Assembly: GCF_025971955.1 (NCBI RefSeq)
Contig: NZ_JAPDMX010000028.1
Span: 62,001 to 126,000, forward strand
DNA: 64,000 nucleotides
Direction of reading: 5' to 3'
From: Shewanella subflava
GTDB lineage: Bacteria; Pseudomonadota; Gammaproteobacteria; Enterobacterales; Shewanellaceae
In this document: positions 52,952 through 63,684 of the stretch, one piece after another
How positions within the stretch are numbered: position 1 is the stretch's first letter
Layout: the number at the start of each line of letters is the position of its first letter
Translations under genes and position numbers: made by a program
The notes under the pieces: model-generated
Databases searched by the model: none
Seen by the model: the letters and a program-made list of their open reading frames with translations, nothing else
What the model was told of the DNA's origin: nothing

Positions 52952-55900
52952 CTAATTAAAAGGCCAAGGTTGAATACCATCAATGGCCACGGCTGGCATG
53001 TCTAAACCGTAGCAATAACCGTCTTTTTCAAATGCGAACACCTGTTTTATGGTGGCAGTATAGCCAAATTGATTCACTTGTAACTTGGCTTTATCAGAAA
53101 CCGTTAATCCCCACATTTCAAACAGCGGTAAATAATTGAGTTTAGTGGCATGGCTCATGGCAATGATCAGAAAATCATTATTGCTGATTGATTTAGCCTC
53201 GGTTTGATCAAAAAGGCTAAAGCCAAGCTGAGCTTTAATCGCATCCCACTTATTGAGATCATTTTTGTTCGCTTCAAATTCGCGCAAAATGATGTGCAAT
53301 CTAGGCAATAAATGCCAGCCATTTGATAAGGCTCCTTGCTTTTGGGCTGTGGCATACATCTGCACCATAATTGACATGCCTTGGCTCCAACCGTTTAGAT
53401 TGGCGGCTTTCATAAAGGCCGATGGATCAGCGGTTTGCACGCTTTGCTGCAGTAAATCAAACTCATTTTTAATCGGTAATGACTGACAGTTTGGCAACTC
53501 ACCTAAAGATAAGTAGTTCATATACTTAGTGTAATAAGAATATGGATTAGTTGATGCATGACCATCAACACCATCAAAACGCAGTTTGGAATGCTCTAAG
53601 CCGTGGCCGAGTTCATGAATATCACCATGCCCCAGTGGATTGAAATTCCAAAATGCATCGTAAGGGTTGCCTGAACAACCTGAACCACAGGTTGCTTGGT
53701 CTGCATTCATGTGTTTTACCGTGTTCAACTGCGTCACGGCTAAGTTGTGGTTATTGGCAAAATCAACGATTTCAGCAACGGTATCAATATTCGGACCTTG
53801 AAACCCAGCGAGTACGTGAGGCAAATTATGTAAGTTGTTGTTCATGGCCTCAGCCATAGTATCAGCGCTATTCCAGCGTGAATAAAGTGCCATGGTTTTT
53901 TGCATTTTATCCGTTTGCGAATGCACTTCAAAATGCGGGCTGGCAATTTCTGCCCAATCATAATCTGCCTGAGCAAGTGCAGTGGCAAAGGTATTGGCAT
54001 CCATTCCATCACGCCAATACGGGTGCTCACCAATATTGCTAAAGTTGAACTGGGTGCTGATATCAGATTGATCAAATCGGATTTGAACCGGACCACCATA
54101 GGCGCTGGTGAGGGTGATGGTTTCGCCTTTTTTGAGCTCAATTTGAGGAGACTGCAGATATTTAGGTCTGTTGTATGTGTTTTCACCAAACTCTTTGGTC
54201 GAGGCTGAGCGTTGGGTATTGATAAATACCCATGCACGGACCGCGCTATTGTCCAAGCGCGTGATACTCATTGGTTGACCGGGAATGTGATAAACCCCTG
54301 TCGAGCGGAAGCCATTTTTACTGGTCAGATTGATTTGCTTATCTTTAGGTGTCACATGACTAAAGTCAGTGCGACTAAAGTTACCCAGTGAGTTAGGTAC
54401 CATGCTAAATGAGCGGGTATAAAACACACTGTGATCAGCAAAGTAGGCTTTGGCGAAACTTAAATTGTCCAAACTGGCGACATTCATCGGATACTGAATG
54501 TTTTGACGATAAACATCCCCCAGCAGTACCAGTTTTTTATAAATCGCATGACTATTTTCTTGCTCGAAAAGCGCTATTTTATTTTGATCTAACTGATTAA
54601 TACGTTGTTTTATTGTGAGTAAACTTGGACGGTAACTGTCGTTATAAATGGCATCACAATCGGTTTGACATAGGCTAAAATTAAACGGAAATTCTTGGTT
54701 TAAGAATCCGTTAACCCATTTTTGCTCATCATTGAATAACGGTGAGGCCTGTAGCATGTCAGTAACGGTATTCCAATTGGCTTTATCCGTATTGAAAAAG
54801 TTACCAGGCCCACCAGGGGCTTGCATTGAAAGGTGAATTTTACCTAACACAATTGCGGTTTGTGGTTTGCTATTCCAAGAATGTCTGTGGGTATAAAGTA
54901 AGGGCTTTTTCTGGGTTAACGCAGAATCTAATACGGTATTAATTTGAAGATCGGTAAAAATTTCATCTGAGGCAACAACCACTAAATCACTGTCATTAAC
55001 GCAACTTGTTAATGCTTCATCCGTTGCCGCACTATCGGCACAAAGAGTGACGATCATATTAGGATAATGACTTGTAAACCAGGTTTTTACCCGATTTGCA
55101 CCAGATTCATTTAGACCAAAAATACTGATGCGATTATCAGAAGTATCAGTTAAGTTTTGCTGCATTTGCCAAGCTAATAAACGCTTAAAACTGGCTTCAA
55201 ATTCAGGGAAGTGTCCAGCATTAAGACGATTGAAAATATCGGTTCCAAATGCAGCGTGGTTAACGCCCTGTTGTATGCTGGCTGCAGCGAAAACACGCCC
55301 TTTATTTCCTTTTAATAACTCAAAGGTTGGGTTATCAGGGTAACCATGTACTGCGTTATTAATTTCAATTAATTGTGAGTGCTGACCCGGTTCAAATACG
55401 ATGGCATCAGTATTAAAAATGGCTTTTAAAAAATCACTTTGCAACTGCTGAGATTGAATAAAGTCTTTATCAAGGCGTTTAATCAAGGTCGTTAATAGTG
55501 GGCCATTAATATCACTGGCATCGCCCGTTTTCATGGCTGCAGAAATGCGATCGTTCAGGCTGATATTAACCAGAGTTGAAGCGCTTTTGTTGTTTGTGTC
55601 TGTCACAGTTAATTCAAGGGTGACAACTGTGTCACTTTCTAGTTGTGAAGCATCAATACTGACCGTCTGTTTATCCGCATCACGGATGACCACTTCAGCA
55701 CCTGCAGTTTGTTGCCATTGATAAGTCGCGGTCACACTGGGATCAAGGGTCACATTCGCGTTAATCGTAATGACCTCATCATTCCATTCGGTTAACGGAG
55801 AAATGGCGGCAATCGTGGGGGCAGCAGTTTCAACTGGCGGAGGTGTTACGGGGGGCGTGACTGTGGGTGGTGTTACAGGTGGCTCAGATGATTCACCTCC

Positions 55901-55963
55901 GCCTCCGCATGCCGTTAATAACAACAATAGAGCAGGGGTGATTAATGCGTATTTTTGTTTCAT
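52952..55963 (-). CDS. Large secreted lipoprotein, M60-like (ImpA-type) metalloprotease
   Basis: A 1003-residue lipoprotein. The lipobox LLLLTACGGGG (Cys19) is followed by a Pro/Thr-rich linker (about 25-50) and an Ig/PKD-like domain (about 52-137). The long C-terminal part holds the zincin motif HELGHGLEH (HELGH, 783-787), as in the M60-like/ImpA family; Pseudomonas IMPa cleaves O-glycosylated proteins such as PSGL-1, and SslE-type mucinases are more distant. Other conserved stretches are YGGPVQIRFDQ and ASPHFEVHSQTDKM. The substrate here is unknown; an O-glycoprotein is an inference from the family. Monocistronic with a terminator at 52894. Confidence 0.83.
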   Translation of the reverse strand: MKQKYALITPALLLLLTACGGGGESSEPPVTPPTVTPPVTPPPVETAAPTIAAISPLTEWNDEVITINANVTLDPSVTATYQWQQTAGAEVVIRDADKQTVSIDASQLESDTVVTLELTVTDTNNKSASTLVNISLNDRISAAMKTGDASDINGPLLTTLIKRLDKDFIQSQQLQSDFLKAIFNTDAIVFEPGQHSQLIEINNAVHGYPDNPTFELLKGNKGRVFAAASIQQGVNHAAFGTDIFNRLNAGHFPEFEASFKRLLAWQMQQNLTDTSDNRISIFGLNESGANRVKTWFTSHYPNMIVTLCADSAATDEALTSCVNDSDLVVVASDEIFTDLQINTVLDSALTQKKPLLYTHRHSWNSKPQTAIVLGKIHLSMQAPGGPGNFFNTDKANWNTVTDMLQASPLFNDEQKWVNGFLNQEFPFNFSLCQTDCDAIYNDSYRPSLLTIKQRINQLDQNKIALFEQENSHAIYKKLVLLGDVYRQNIQYPMNVASLDNLSFAKAYFADHSVFYTRSFSMVPNSLGNFSRTDFSHVTPKDKQINLTSKNGFRSTGVYHIPGQPMSITRLDNSAVRAWVFINTQRSASTKEFGENTYNRPKYLQSPQIELKKGETITLTSAYGGPVQIRFDQSDISTQFNFSNIGEHPYWRDGMDANTFATALAQADYDWAEIASPHFEVHSQTDKMQKTMALYSRWNSADTMAEAMNNNLHNLPHVLAGFQGPNIDTVAEIVDFANNHNLAVTQLNTVKHMNADQATCGSGCSGNPYDAFWNFNPLGHGDIHELGHGLEHSKLRFDGVDGHASTNPYSYYTKYMNYLSLGELPNCQSLPIKNEFDLLQQSVQTADPSAFMKAANLNGWSQGMSIMVQMYATAQKQGALSNGWHLLPRLHIILREFEANKNDLNKWDAIKAQLGFSLFDQTEAKSISNNDFLIIAMSHATKLNYLPLFEMWGLTVSDKAKLQVNQFGYTATIKQVFAFEKDGYCYGLDMPAVAIDGIQPWPFN

Positions 55964-56074
55964 ATTGCCATCTTTTTTAACATGTTTGTAGCATTATGCC
56001 GCTTGAGGTGATCGAGTGCAAAAATAAATAGCTAATTATTTTAGTGCGTTACAACTTGTCACATTTGTTTGGCT

Positions 56075-56103
56075 AAATAAAAAGCCAGTACAAATGTACT
56101 GGC
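56075..56103 (-). terminator. Terminator after valS
   Basis: GCCAGTACA pairs with TGTACTGGC; on the minus strand it is followed by TTTTTATTT. Confidence 0.88.
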
Positions 56104-56129
56104 ATCAAGTTTGGGGTAACTACTGGTTA

Positions 56130-59045
56130 TTATTCAACTTCTAGTTTAGCCAACTCCGTTTTTTGTTCGTTCAATTTTTCAATATCACGACTTAAACTGG
56201 TCATTTTTTCACGCTCTTTATCAATCACCGCAGCAGGGGCTTTTGCTACAAAACCTTGGTTTGATAATTTGCCTTCAATACGGCTAACTTCTTGGCTTAA
56301 CTTTTCAAGTTGTTTATCGATACGTGCCATTTCTGCTGCAACATCAATTAAACCTGCCATAGGGATCAGTAATTCCATATTACCGATTAACTGGGTGGTC
56401 GACATTGGCGCAGTTTCACCTTCATTCAGAATCGTCATAGACTCTAATTTGGCTAAGCTGGCAAAGAATGGTTGGTTCGCTTCAAGACGAATACGGTCTT
56501 CATAGCTCACACCACGTAATAAGGCATTAAGTGGTTTTGATGGGGCAATATTCAATTCAGCACGAATATTACGCACAGCTACAATCACTTGCTTAACCCA
56601 CTCAAGATCAGCCATTGCTGCAGCATCAACTTTATCCGCTTGATATGTTGGAAAGCTTGCTAGCATTAAGGTGTTGCCCGTCACACCCGCCAACGGCTTA
56701 ACCCGTTGCCAAATGGTTTCGGTAATATATGGCATAATGGGGTGCATTAAACGTTGCATTTGTTCAAGCACGGTAACCAAAGTATGACGAGTACCACGTT
56801 GCTCGGCTTCGCTGCCATTTTGCATGACAGGCTTAGTTAATTCTAAATACCAGTCACAGAATTGGTTCCATGTGAACTCATATAAGGTATTCGCTGCTAA
56901 GTCGAAACGGTATGCCGCCATGTGATCTTCAAAGGTTTTCACCGTTTGGTTGAATAAACCAATAATCCAACGGTCAGCAAGTGAAAGCTGCATTTCACCG
57001 GGTTTGCCATCAACAAGAATTTGGCCGCAATCTAAAGGTTCGCCTGCTTCATTGCTGTCAGGATCCGCTTGCACTTCGGTATTCATTAGCACGTAACGTG
57101 ATGCGTTCCATAATTTATTACAGAAGCTGCGGTAGCCATCAAGACGTTTCATGTCCCAGTTAATATCACGACCGGTTGATGCCATTGCTGCTAGGGTAAA
57201 GCGCAGTGCATCGGTACCGTGGGCTTCAATGCCTTCGGCAAATTCTTTGCGGGTACTTTTTTCAATTTTAGCGGCCAATTGTGGCTGCATCATATTGCCA
57301 GTACGCTTGCTCACTAAACTTTCTAAATCAATACCGTCAATCATGTCTAATGGGTCAAGAACGTTACCCTTTGACTTAGACATCTTGTTACCGGCTTCGT
57401 CGCGAATAAGTCCAGTCACATAAACGGTTTTGAAAGGGACTTGTGGCTTGCCGTTTTCATCTTTAATGAAGTGCATTGTCATCATGATCATACGGGCAAC
57501 CCAGAAGAAAATAATGTCAAAACCAGTCACCAACACGTCAGTTGGGTGGAAGGTTTTTAAATCTTCTAAGTTGTCAGGCCAACCTAAGGTAGAGAAGGTC
57601 CATAGTGCAGAACTAAACCAAGTATCTAATACGTCATCGTCTTGGCGTAATACGACTGAGTCAGCAAGTTTATGTTTAGCGCGGACTTCTGCTTCATTAC
57701 GGCCGACATACACTTTGCCATTTTGGTCGTACCAAGCTGGAATGCGGTGTCCCCACCATAGCTGGCGTGAAATACACCAGTCATTGATGTCACGCATCCA
57801 CGAGTAATACATGTTCTCGTATTGCTGCGGTACAAACTTAATGTCGCCATTTTCAACGGCTTCTAATGCGGTTTTTGCCATTGGTGCTACCGCAACATAC
57901 CACTGGTCAGTTAGCAGTGGCTCAATTACCACGCCGCTGCGATCGCCATAAGGAACTTTCAAACCATGTGGGGCGATTTTTTCAAGTAAACCTAAGGTCT
58001 CAAACTCTTCCACAATTGCTGTGCGGGCTTTAAAACGGTCAAGGCCAACATAACGCTCAGGTAAAGCGATTTCGATATCTTTGTTTGGTGTGCCGTCGGT
58101 GTTAATCACTTCAACATATTCTCGTACTGCGGCATCTAAGGTAAAGATGTTGTACATAGGTAATGCATGACGTTTGCCGACTTCATAATCGTTAAAGTCG
58201 TGCGCAGGGGTGATTTTTACACAGCCCGTACCAAATTCCATGTCGACATAGTCATCCGCTACAATCGGAATTAAACGGTTTACGATTGGCAATAAAATAA
58301 ATTTGCCAATTAATGACTGATAACGCTCATCATCTGGGTGCACGGCAACCGCGCTGTCACCTAGCATGGTTTCAGGACGTGTGGTGGCAACTTCTAAATA
58401 GTCTTTACCATCAGCCGTTAATGCACCTTCTGCTAATGGGTAGCGGAAGTGCCACATATGGCCTTGTTTTTCTTTGTTTTCAACTTCAAGATCTGAAATA
58501 GCAGTGTGTAATTTACAGTCCCAGTTTACTAGGCGCTTACCGCGGTAAATCAGGTCGTCTTCATACAAGCGCACAAACACTTCTTGAACGGCTTTAGACA
58601 AGCCTTCATCCATGGTAAAACGTTCACGATCCCAATCAACAGAGGCACCCATGCGACGAAGCTGTTTGGTAATGGTGCCGCCAGACTGTGCTTTCCATTC
58701 CCATACTTTGTCCATAAAGGCGTCACGGCCTAAGTCGTGGCGAGTTTTGCCTTCTTCAGCTTCAATTTTACGCTCAACCAACATTTGGGTCGCAATACCT
58801 GCATGGTCTGTACCCACTTGCCATAGGGTGTTTTTACCTTTCATGCGCTGGTAGCGGGTCAAAGTGTCCATGATAGTATCTTGGAAAGCGTGGCCCATGT
58901 GCAGGCTACCTGTCACATTTGGCGGCGGGATCATGATGCAATAATTGCCTTGTGATTCATCACCGTGCGGCTTGAAGTAACCTTGCTCTTCCCAGTTTTG
59001 GTAAAGCGTTTGTTCGATAGACTTAGGATCGTATGTTTTTTCCAT
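56130..59045 (-). CDS. valS: Valyl-tRNA synthetase
   Basis: Charges tRNA-Val with valine. The 971-residue class Ia synthetase has the HIGH motif as HMGH (49-52), the KMSKS motif (554-558, KMSKSKGNV), an editing domain between them, and the C-terminal tRNA-binding coiled coil ([23 protein letters not shown]...). Start ATG 59045. It is the last gene after pepA and holC on the minus strand, the usual gammaproteobacterial order pepA-holC-valS, 32 bases after holC. Confidence 0.98.
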   Translation of the reverse strand: MEKTYDPKSIEQTLYQNWEEQGYFKPHGDESQGNYCIMIPPPNVTGSLHMGHAFQDTIMDTLTRYQRMKGKNTLWQVGTDHAGIATQMLVERKIEAEEGKTRHDLGRDAFMDKVWEWKAQSGGTITKQLRRMGASVDWDRERFTMDEGLSKAVQEVFVRLYEDDLIYRGKRLVNWDCKLHTAISDLEVENKEKQGHMWHFRYPLAEGALTADGKDYLEVATTRPETMLGDSAVAVHPDDERYQSLIGKFILLPIVNRLIPIVADDYVDMEFGTGCVKITPAHDFNDYEVGKRHALPMYNIFTLDAAVREYVEVINTDGTPNKDIEIALPERYVGLDRFKARTAIVEEFETLGLLEKIAPHGLKVPYGDRSGVVIEPLLTDQWYVAVAPMAKTALEAVENGDIKFVPQQYENMYYSWMRDINDWCISRQLWWGHRIPAWYDQNGKVYVGRNEAEVRAKHKLADSVVLRQDDDVLDTWFSSALWTFSTLGWPDNLEDLKTFHPTDVLVTGFDIIFFWVARMIMMTMHFIKDENGKPQVPFKTVYVTGLIRDEAGNKMSKSKGNVLDPLDMIDGIDLESLVSKRTGNMMQPQLAAKIEKSTRKEFAEGIEAHGTDALRFTLAAMASTGRDINWDMKRLDGYRSFCNKLWNASRYVLMNTEVQADPDSNEAGEPLDCGQILVDGKPGEMQLSLADRWIIGLFNQTVKTFEDHMAAYRFDLAANTLYEFTWNQFCDWYLELTKPVMQNGSEAEQRGTRHTLVTVLEQMQRLMHPIMPYITETIWQRVKPLAGVTGNTLMLASFPTYQADKVDAAAMADLEWVKQVIVAVRNIRAELNIAPSKPLNALLRGVSYEDRIRLEANQPFFASLAKLESMTILNEGETAPMSTTQLIGNMELLIPMAGLIDVAAEMARIDKQLEKLSQEVSRIEGKLSNQGFVAKAPAAVIDKEREKMTSLSRDIEKLNEQKTELAKLEVE

Positions 59046-59077
59046 GGGGGCGTTTTATCTCAATCTAAATTTAGTGT

Positions 59078-59527
59078 TTATTCAGCTAAAGCTTGGGTCG
59101 TAACCTGACACCCAAGGGTTTGATAATCACGGTAGCGCTTTCTTGCGATGCCTTTTAGTGTGTCATCATTAGCCACAAAATCGATAATATGCGCCAAGTT
59201 TACCGCAAATTGGGGCACTTGGTCTGCAAGATTAATCAGAACTTGGCGACTTTTATTCGGGCCAAGTGGGTCAAAGCCAATTTCAACCGGGGCACCGTTA
59301 ACTGGGCCTTCACCCTTTAAGTTGTGCGGTACAAAGTAGCTGGGTTCAAATTGCCATAATAGTTCATCAATGGCATAGGCTTGTTGTTTGGTTTGGCAAT
59401 GAATATATACCTGTTTTTGTTGTCTATAATGTTGCTCTGCTAATTGGCAGGCAGCTAAATAGACGGCATCTAATGCACTCATTTGATTCTGATTATCAGG
59501 CATAAGGTAAAACACGGTTTCGGGCAT
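59078..59527 (-). CDS. holC: DNA polymerase III chi subunit
   Basis: Clamp-loader accessory subunit that joins the replisome to single-strand-binding protein. The 149-residue protein begins ETVFYLMPDN and contains AACQLAEQHYRQQKQVYIHCQTKQQAYAIDELLWQF and FVPHNLKGEGP, the HolC pattern. It is encoded between pepA and valS, as in E. coli. ATG at 59527. Confidence 0.92.
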   Translation of the reverse strand: MPETVFYLMPDNQNQMSALDAVYLAACQLAEQHYRQQKQVYIHCQTKQQAYAIDELLWQFEPSYFVPHNLKGEGPVNGAPVEIGFDPLGPNKSRQVLINLADQVPQFAVNLAHIIDFVANDDTLKGIARKRYRDYQTLGCQVTTQALAE

Positions 59528-59623
59528 TGTGTAGATGCTTTTACAGGTGAATAAGGTAAAGGGGAGTTTACACTAAAAATCTAATGGGGTTAATGGGAGA
59601 AATGGCATGCGTTTTAAGGTTAT

Positions 59624-59655
59624 AAAAAAGGCGAAGAGTGAGTTCTTCGCCTTTT
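59624..59655 (-). terminator. Terminator after pepA
   Basis: AAAAGGCGAAGA pairs with TCTTCGCCTTTT; on the minus strand a T run (CTTTTTTATA) follows. It lies between pepA and holC, so holC-valS probably need their own promoter or readthrough. Confidence 0.88.
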
Positions 59656-59682
59656 AAAATATTGCTTTAGTTTGAAAACAGC

Positions 59683-61191
59683 TTATTCGTTGATTTCAAT
59701 GCCTGAACGATTAATCAAGAACTGCGTCAATATTGGCACTGGACGACCGGTTGAGCCTTTGTTTGCACCGCTATTCCACGCGGTACCTGCCACATCTAAG
59801 TGAGCCCAATTATACTTTTTAGCAAAGCGAGACAAGAAACACGCAGCCGTGATAGACCCCGCTGGGCGGCCACCTAAGTTAGTCATGTCAGCAAAAGGAC
59901 TGTCTAACAAATCTTGGTACTCATCCCACAATGGCATACGCCACGCGCGGTCACCGCTTTGTTCGCCCGCATTTAAAATTTCATGGGCGAGTGGGTTATG
60001 TGAGCTGAATAAACCTGAAGCATGTTTACCGAGTGCAATCACACACGCACCGGTTAAGGTTGCGGTATCAATCACTAACTCAGGATCAAAACGCTCAACA
60101 TAAGTTAAGACGTCACACAGTACTAGACGACCTTCTGCATCAGTATTTAATACTTCTACGGTTTGACCTGACATAGTGGTCAGAATATCACCAGGACGGT
60201 ATGCACTACCCGAAACCATGTTTTCACAGCCCGCGAGTACACCAATAACATTGATAGGCAGTTTCATTTCACACAGCGCTTTCATCGCACCGAGAACGCC
60301 CGCAGCGCCACCCATGTCGTACTTCATCTCGTCCATGGCTTCGCCAGGCTTTAATGAAATACCGCCAGAGTCAAAGGTTAACCCTTTGCCAACAAGCACA
60401 ATTGGCTTTTGAGTGCTGTCGACAGCACCTTGATATTCCATAATGGTCATAATGGATTCATTGGCACTGGCACGGCCAACTGCAAGGTATGAGTTCATCC
60501 CTAACTTAGCCATCTGCTCTTCACCTACGGTTGACACTTTAAGTGTTGCGTAAGTTTCGGCCATTTGACGAGCTTGTGAAGCAAGGTAAGCTGGGTTACA
60601 GATGTTTGGCGGCATGTTCGCCACATCACGGCATAATGACATGCCTTGCGATACTGCTGCGCCATGTTCAATCGCTTTTTCGCCAATAGTCAATTCACGA
60701 CGAGTAGGAACATTGAATACCATTTTACGTAATGGACGACGGGTTTCACCTTTGCGAGTTTTTAATGCATCGAAGGTATATAAACTCTGATGAGTGGTTT
60801 CAACCGCTTGGCGAACTTTCCAGTAAGTATCGCGACCTTTAACGTGAAGCTCAGTTAAAAAGCACACTGCTTCCATTGAGCCTGTTTCGTTTAATGTATT
60901 AATGGTCTTAGTGATAATTTGTTTGTATTGGCGCTCGTCTAGCTCGCGCTCTTTGCCACAACCGACTAATAATACACGTTCACTCAACACGTTAGGCACG
61001 TGGTGAAGTAATAACATTTGCCCTGGCTTACCTTCAAGGTCGCCACGACGTAGAAGGTTACTGATGTAACCCTCACTGATTTTATCTAACTGCTCTGCGA
61101 TACCAGATAGACGGCGAGGTTCGTATACACCAACAACGATACACGCTGAACGTTGCTTTTCGGGGCTACCGCTCTTTACGCTAAACTCCAT
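59683..61191 (-). CDS. pepA: Leucyl aminopeptidase A
   Basis: A 502-residue M17 dizinc aminopeptidase. The C-terminal catalytic domain contains [33 protein letters not shown] and [14 protein letters not shown] with the metal-binding residues. In E. coli PepA is also a DNA-binding architectural protein for Xer recombination and carAB repression. GTG 61197 opens the frame, but it overlaps the AGGAG site; ATG 61191, five bases from it, is used and gives the standard length. It is divergent from lptF, as in E. coli. Confidence 0.96.
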   Translation of the reverse strand: MEFSVKSGSPEKQRSACIVVGVYEPRRLSGIAEQLDKISEGYISNLLRRGDLEGKPGQMLLLHHVPNVLSERVLLVGCGKERELDERQYKQIITKTINTLNETGSMEAVCFLTELHVKGRDTYWKVRQAVETTHQSLYTFDALKTRKGETRRPLRKMVFNVPTRRELTIGEKAIEHGAAVSQGMSLCRDVANMPPNICNPAYLASQARQMAETYATLKVSTVGEEQMAKLGMNSYLAVGRASANESIMTIMEYQGAVDSTQKPIVLVGKGLTFDSGGISLKPGEAMDEMKYDMGGAAGVLGAMKALCEMKLPINVIGVLAGCENMVSGSAYRPGDILTTMSGQTVEVLNTDAEGRLVLCDVLTYVERFDPELVIDTATLTGACVIALGKHASGLFSSHNPLAHEILNAGEQSGDRAWRMPLWDEYQDLLDSPFADMTNLGGRPAGSITAACFLSRFAKKYNWAHLDVAGTAWNSGANKGSTGRPVPILTQFLINRSGIEINE

Positions 61192-61465
61192 GAGCACTCC
61201 TAGATTCTTAAAGACAAATTTTTATATTTATAAGATAATGTTTGCTTTCGGGCCGAATGGCCGTAGATCAACTTTAAAGTGATAAGCTACTGGCATGTAG
61301 GCAAAATAAGCGTTATAACAGAGACGACTTAATTGGCCTGAACCTTAGCTGTTTAGCACCTTCCGAGCTGGTCAGAAAACTATCAAAACTGCTAAAAGTA
61401 GACAGTTTACATGAAAGTAACTCTGATACCAGTAAAAAGATACGTTTAGCCCTTGGATCCTATTT

Positions 61466-62581
61466 GTGATTGTATTTAGATACTTGATTGGCGAAGTTTT
61501 AAAAGCACAATTAGCCGTACTTACCGTGCTGTTAACTATTTTTATTAGCCAACAGTTTGTCCGCGTTTTAGGCGATGCCTCAGATGGCGAATTTCCGGCA
61601 TCATTAGTCATGACATTATTGGGGCTAAATTTGCCTCAACTTACCGTATTGATTTTACCGTTAAGTTTCTTTTTGGGTATTTTATTGGCCCACGGTCGAA
61701 TGTACGCCGAAAATGAAATGGTGGTATTGCATGGCGTAGGTGTCAGTGAATGGTATGTTACTCGTGTCACCTTAATTCTTGCTGTTGTTAATATGGCGTT
61801 CACCGCCTATTTAGCGCTTTATGTTTCCCCCTGGGCTGAAGAAAGGCAAAACCAAGTGCTTGAGCAGGCTCAGTCTGAGGCGGGGTTAGCGGCATTAACG
61901 CAAGGCCGTTTTCAAACCAGTCCTAACGGCCGTGCGGTGCTTTTTGTTGAGAAAATCAGCAAAGATAATAAATTGGATAAAGTGTTTGTTGCTCAGTTGC
62001 CCGATGCCGATGATGAGAATGGTTTAACCAATATTGTGGTCGCCCAACAAGGTAAAGTGATTGAAGATGAATACGGTAGTCAACAGTTACAACTTGAAAG
62101 TGGTTTGCGTTATCAAGGCAGCCCGAATGCCATGAACTATCAAATTATTGAATTTGGTGGTTATAAAATGGAAATCAAAGAGCAAGAAGTCGATGAGCGC
62201 AGCCGTAAACTTTCCGCCATGCCAATTGAACAATTAATGAATACTACCGGTCCGGAAGCGGTAGCAGAATTTCAGTGGCGTTTAGCCATTCCACTGTCTA
62301 TCCCGTTACTGACGCTTATCGCGGTGCCATTAGCAAGAGTGAATGTGCGTCAGGGTAAGTTTGCTAAAATGTTCCCTGCGATTTTGTTATACCTCGGCTA
62401 TTTTGGTTTAATGGTTGCTGGTCGTAAAGCATTACAAGATGAGGTGATTCCTGCTTATTTAGGCATGTGGTGGATCCATGTTTGCGCGCTGATTATGGGG
62501 ATTTTGCTGTTGGGTAAAGAACGCCCTTCAAGGGGTAAGTTTCTTAGCCTGTTTAAAACCAATAAGCAGGTGGCGTCATGA
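61466..62581 (+). CDS. lptF: LPS export permease LptF
   Basis: Inner-membrane subunit of the LptB2FG ABC transporter that extracts lipopolysaccharide for transport to the outer membrane. The 371-residue protein has the expected N-terminal three-helix block (VFRYLIGEVLKAQLAVLTVLLTIF), ENEMVVLHGVGVSEW coupling region, a periplasmic beta-jellyroll domain (about 130-260) and three C-terminal helices. Start is GTG 61466, which matches the E. coli LptF N terminus. It overlaps lptG by four bases. Confidence 0.95.
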   Translation: MIVFRYLIGEVLKAQLAVLTVLLTIFISQQFVRVLGDASDGEFPASLVMTLLGLNLPQLTVLILPLSFFLGILLAHGRMYAENEMVVLHGVGVSEWYVTRVTLILAVVNMAFTAYLALYVSPWAEERQNQVLEQAQSEAGLAALTQGRFQTSPNGRAVLFVEKISKDNKLDKVFVAQLPDADDENGLTNIVVAQQGKVIEDEYGSQQLQLESGLRYQGSPNAMNYQIIEFGGYKMEIKEQEVDERSRKLSAMPIEQLMNTTGPEAVAEFQWRLAIPLSIPLLTLIAVPLARVNVRQGKFAKMFPAILLYLGYFGLMVAGRKALQDEVIPAYLGMWWIHVCALIMGILLLGKERPSRGKFLSLFKTNKQVAS

Positions 62582-63636
62582 ATATCATTGATTTATATAT
62601 TTCACGTGTGATCTTGAGCACCTCGGCTTTATGTTTACTGGTGCTGACGGGCTTATCTGGCATCATTAAATGGGTCGACCAACTCCGGCTAGTTGGCCGT
62701 GGTAGCTATACCATGATGGATGCAGGCGTTTATGTATTGTATTTAGTGCCACGTGATATTGAGATGTTTTTCCCGATGGCGGTATTACTGGGTGCCTTGA
62801 TCGGTATGGGAATGTTAGCCTCAAATTCAGAACTAGTGGTGATGCAGGCGTCTGGCATGTCTAGGTTGCAAATCACTCAGTCTGCAATGAAAACAGCTAT
62901 TCCACTTATGATTATGGTGATGGCATTAGGAGAGTGGGGCGCGCCAGTAGCAGAGCAATCTGCCAAAGAGTTGCAGGCAACAAAGATATCGGGTGGCAGT
63001 TTAATTAAGTCACAACGTGGGATTTGGGCTAAAGATGGCGATTTGTTTGTCAATATTGCTGAGGTGCGAGATATTGATAAGCTCAATAATGTCACCTTGT
63101 ATAAATTTGATGATCAATCAAAATTAGTGCAAATAACCCAAGCGAAAAAAGCACACTTTGAAAATGATGAATGGCGTTTAACGGATGTGACAACGACAGA
63201 ATTATCAGAAGACCAAATTGAATTAGTTGCCACGCCCAGCGAGCAATGGCGCTCGACTTTAACCCCTGATAAATTGGGGGTGGTATCGATAAAACCTGAA
63301 GCGTTATCGATTCAAGGATTACTGGGTTATTTAGAATACTTAGAAGTGAATCAGCAAGACTCAAGCCGATATGAATTGGCTTTGTGGCGCAAGATCATGC
63401 AGCCTGTGACTGTTGCTGTGATGATGCTGGTGGCATTGTCATTTGTATTTGGTCCGCTAAGAACGGTTACCATGGGGGCGAGGGTGCTTTTGGGCGTGGT
63501 TGCAGGGTTCAGTTTCTATATCAGTAATCAAATTTTTGGCCCTATGAGTATGGTATATGATTTGCCAGCGATGGTTGGAGCGGTCGCGCCGAGTGTTTTA
63601 TTTACTGGTGTGGCTTTGTATTACATTAGAAAGTAG
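62578..63636 (+). CDS. lptG: LPS export permease LptG
   Basis: Partner of LptF in the lipopolysaccharide exporter. 352 residues: N-terminal IIDLYISRVILSTSALCLLVLTGLSGIIKWVDQLRLVGRG, SNSELVVMQASGMSRLQI (coupling helix region), a periplasmic domain (about 130-260) and C-terminal helices with ELALWRKIMQPV and FGPLRTVTMGARVLLGV. Translation is coupled to lptF through ATGA at 62578. Confidence 0.96.
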   Translation: MNIIDLYISRVILSTSALCLLVLTGLSGIIKWVDQLRLVGRGSYTMMDAGVYVLYLVPRDIEMFFPMAVLLGALIGMGMLASNSELVVMQASGMSRLQITQSAMKTAIPLMIMVMALGEWGAPVAEQSAKELQATKISGGSLIKSQRGIWAKDGDLFVNIAEVRDIDKLNNVTLYKFDDQSKLVQITQAKKAHFENDEWRLTDVTTTELSEDQIELVATPSEQWRSTLTPDKLGVVSIKPEALSIQGLLGYLEYLEVNQQDSSRYELALWRKIMQPVTVAVMMLVALSFVFGPLRTVTMGARVLLGVVAGFSFYISNQIFGPMSMVYDLPAMVGAVAPSVLFTGVALYYIRK

Positions 63637-63684
63637 GCTTTACTTGATAACTCCTGTGCAGATTTTTAATAAAGGAACATTAAA

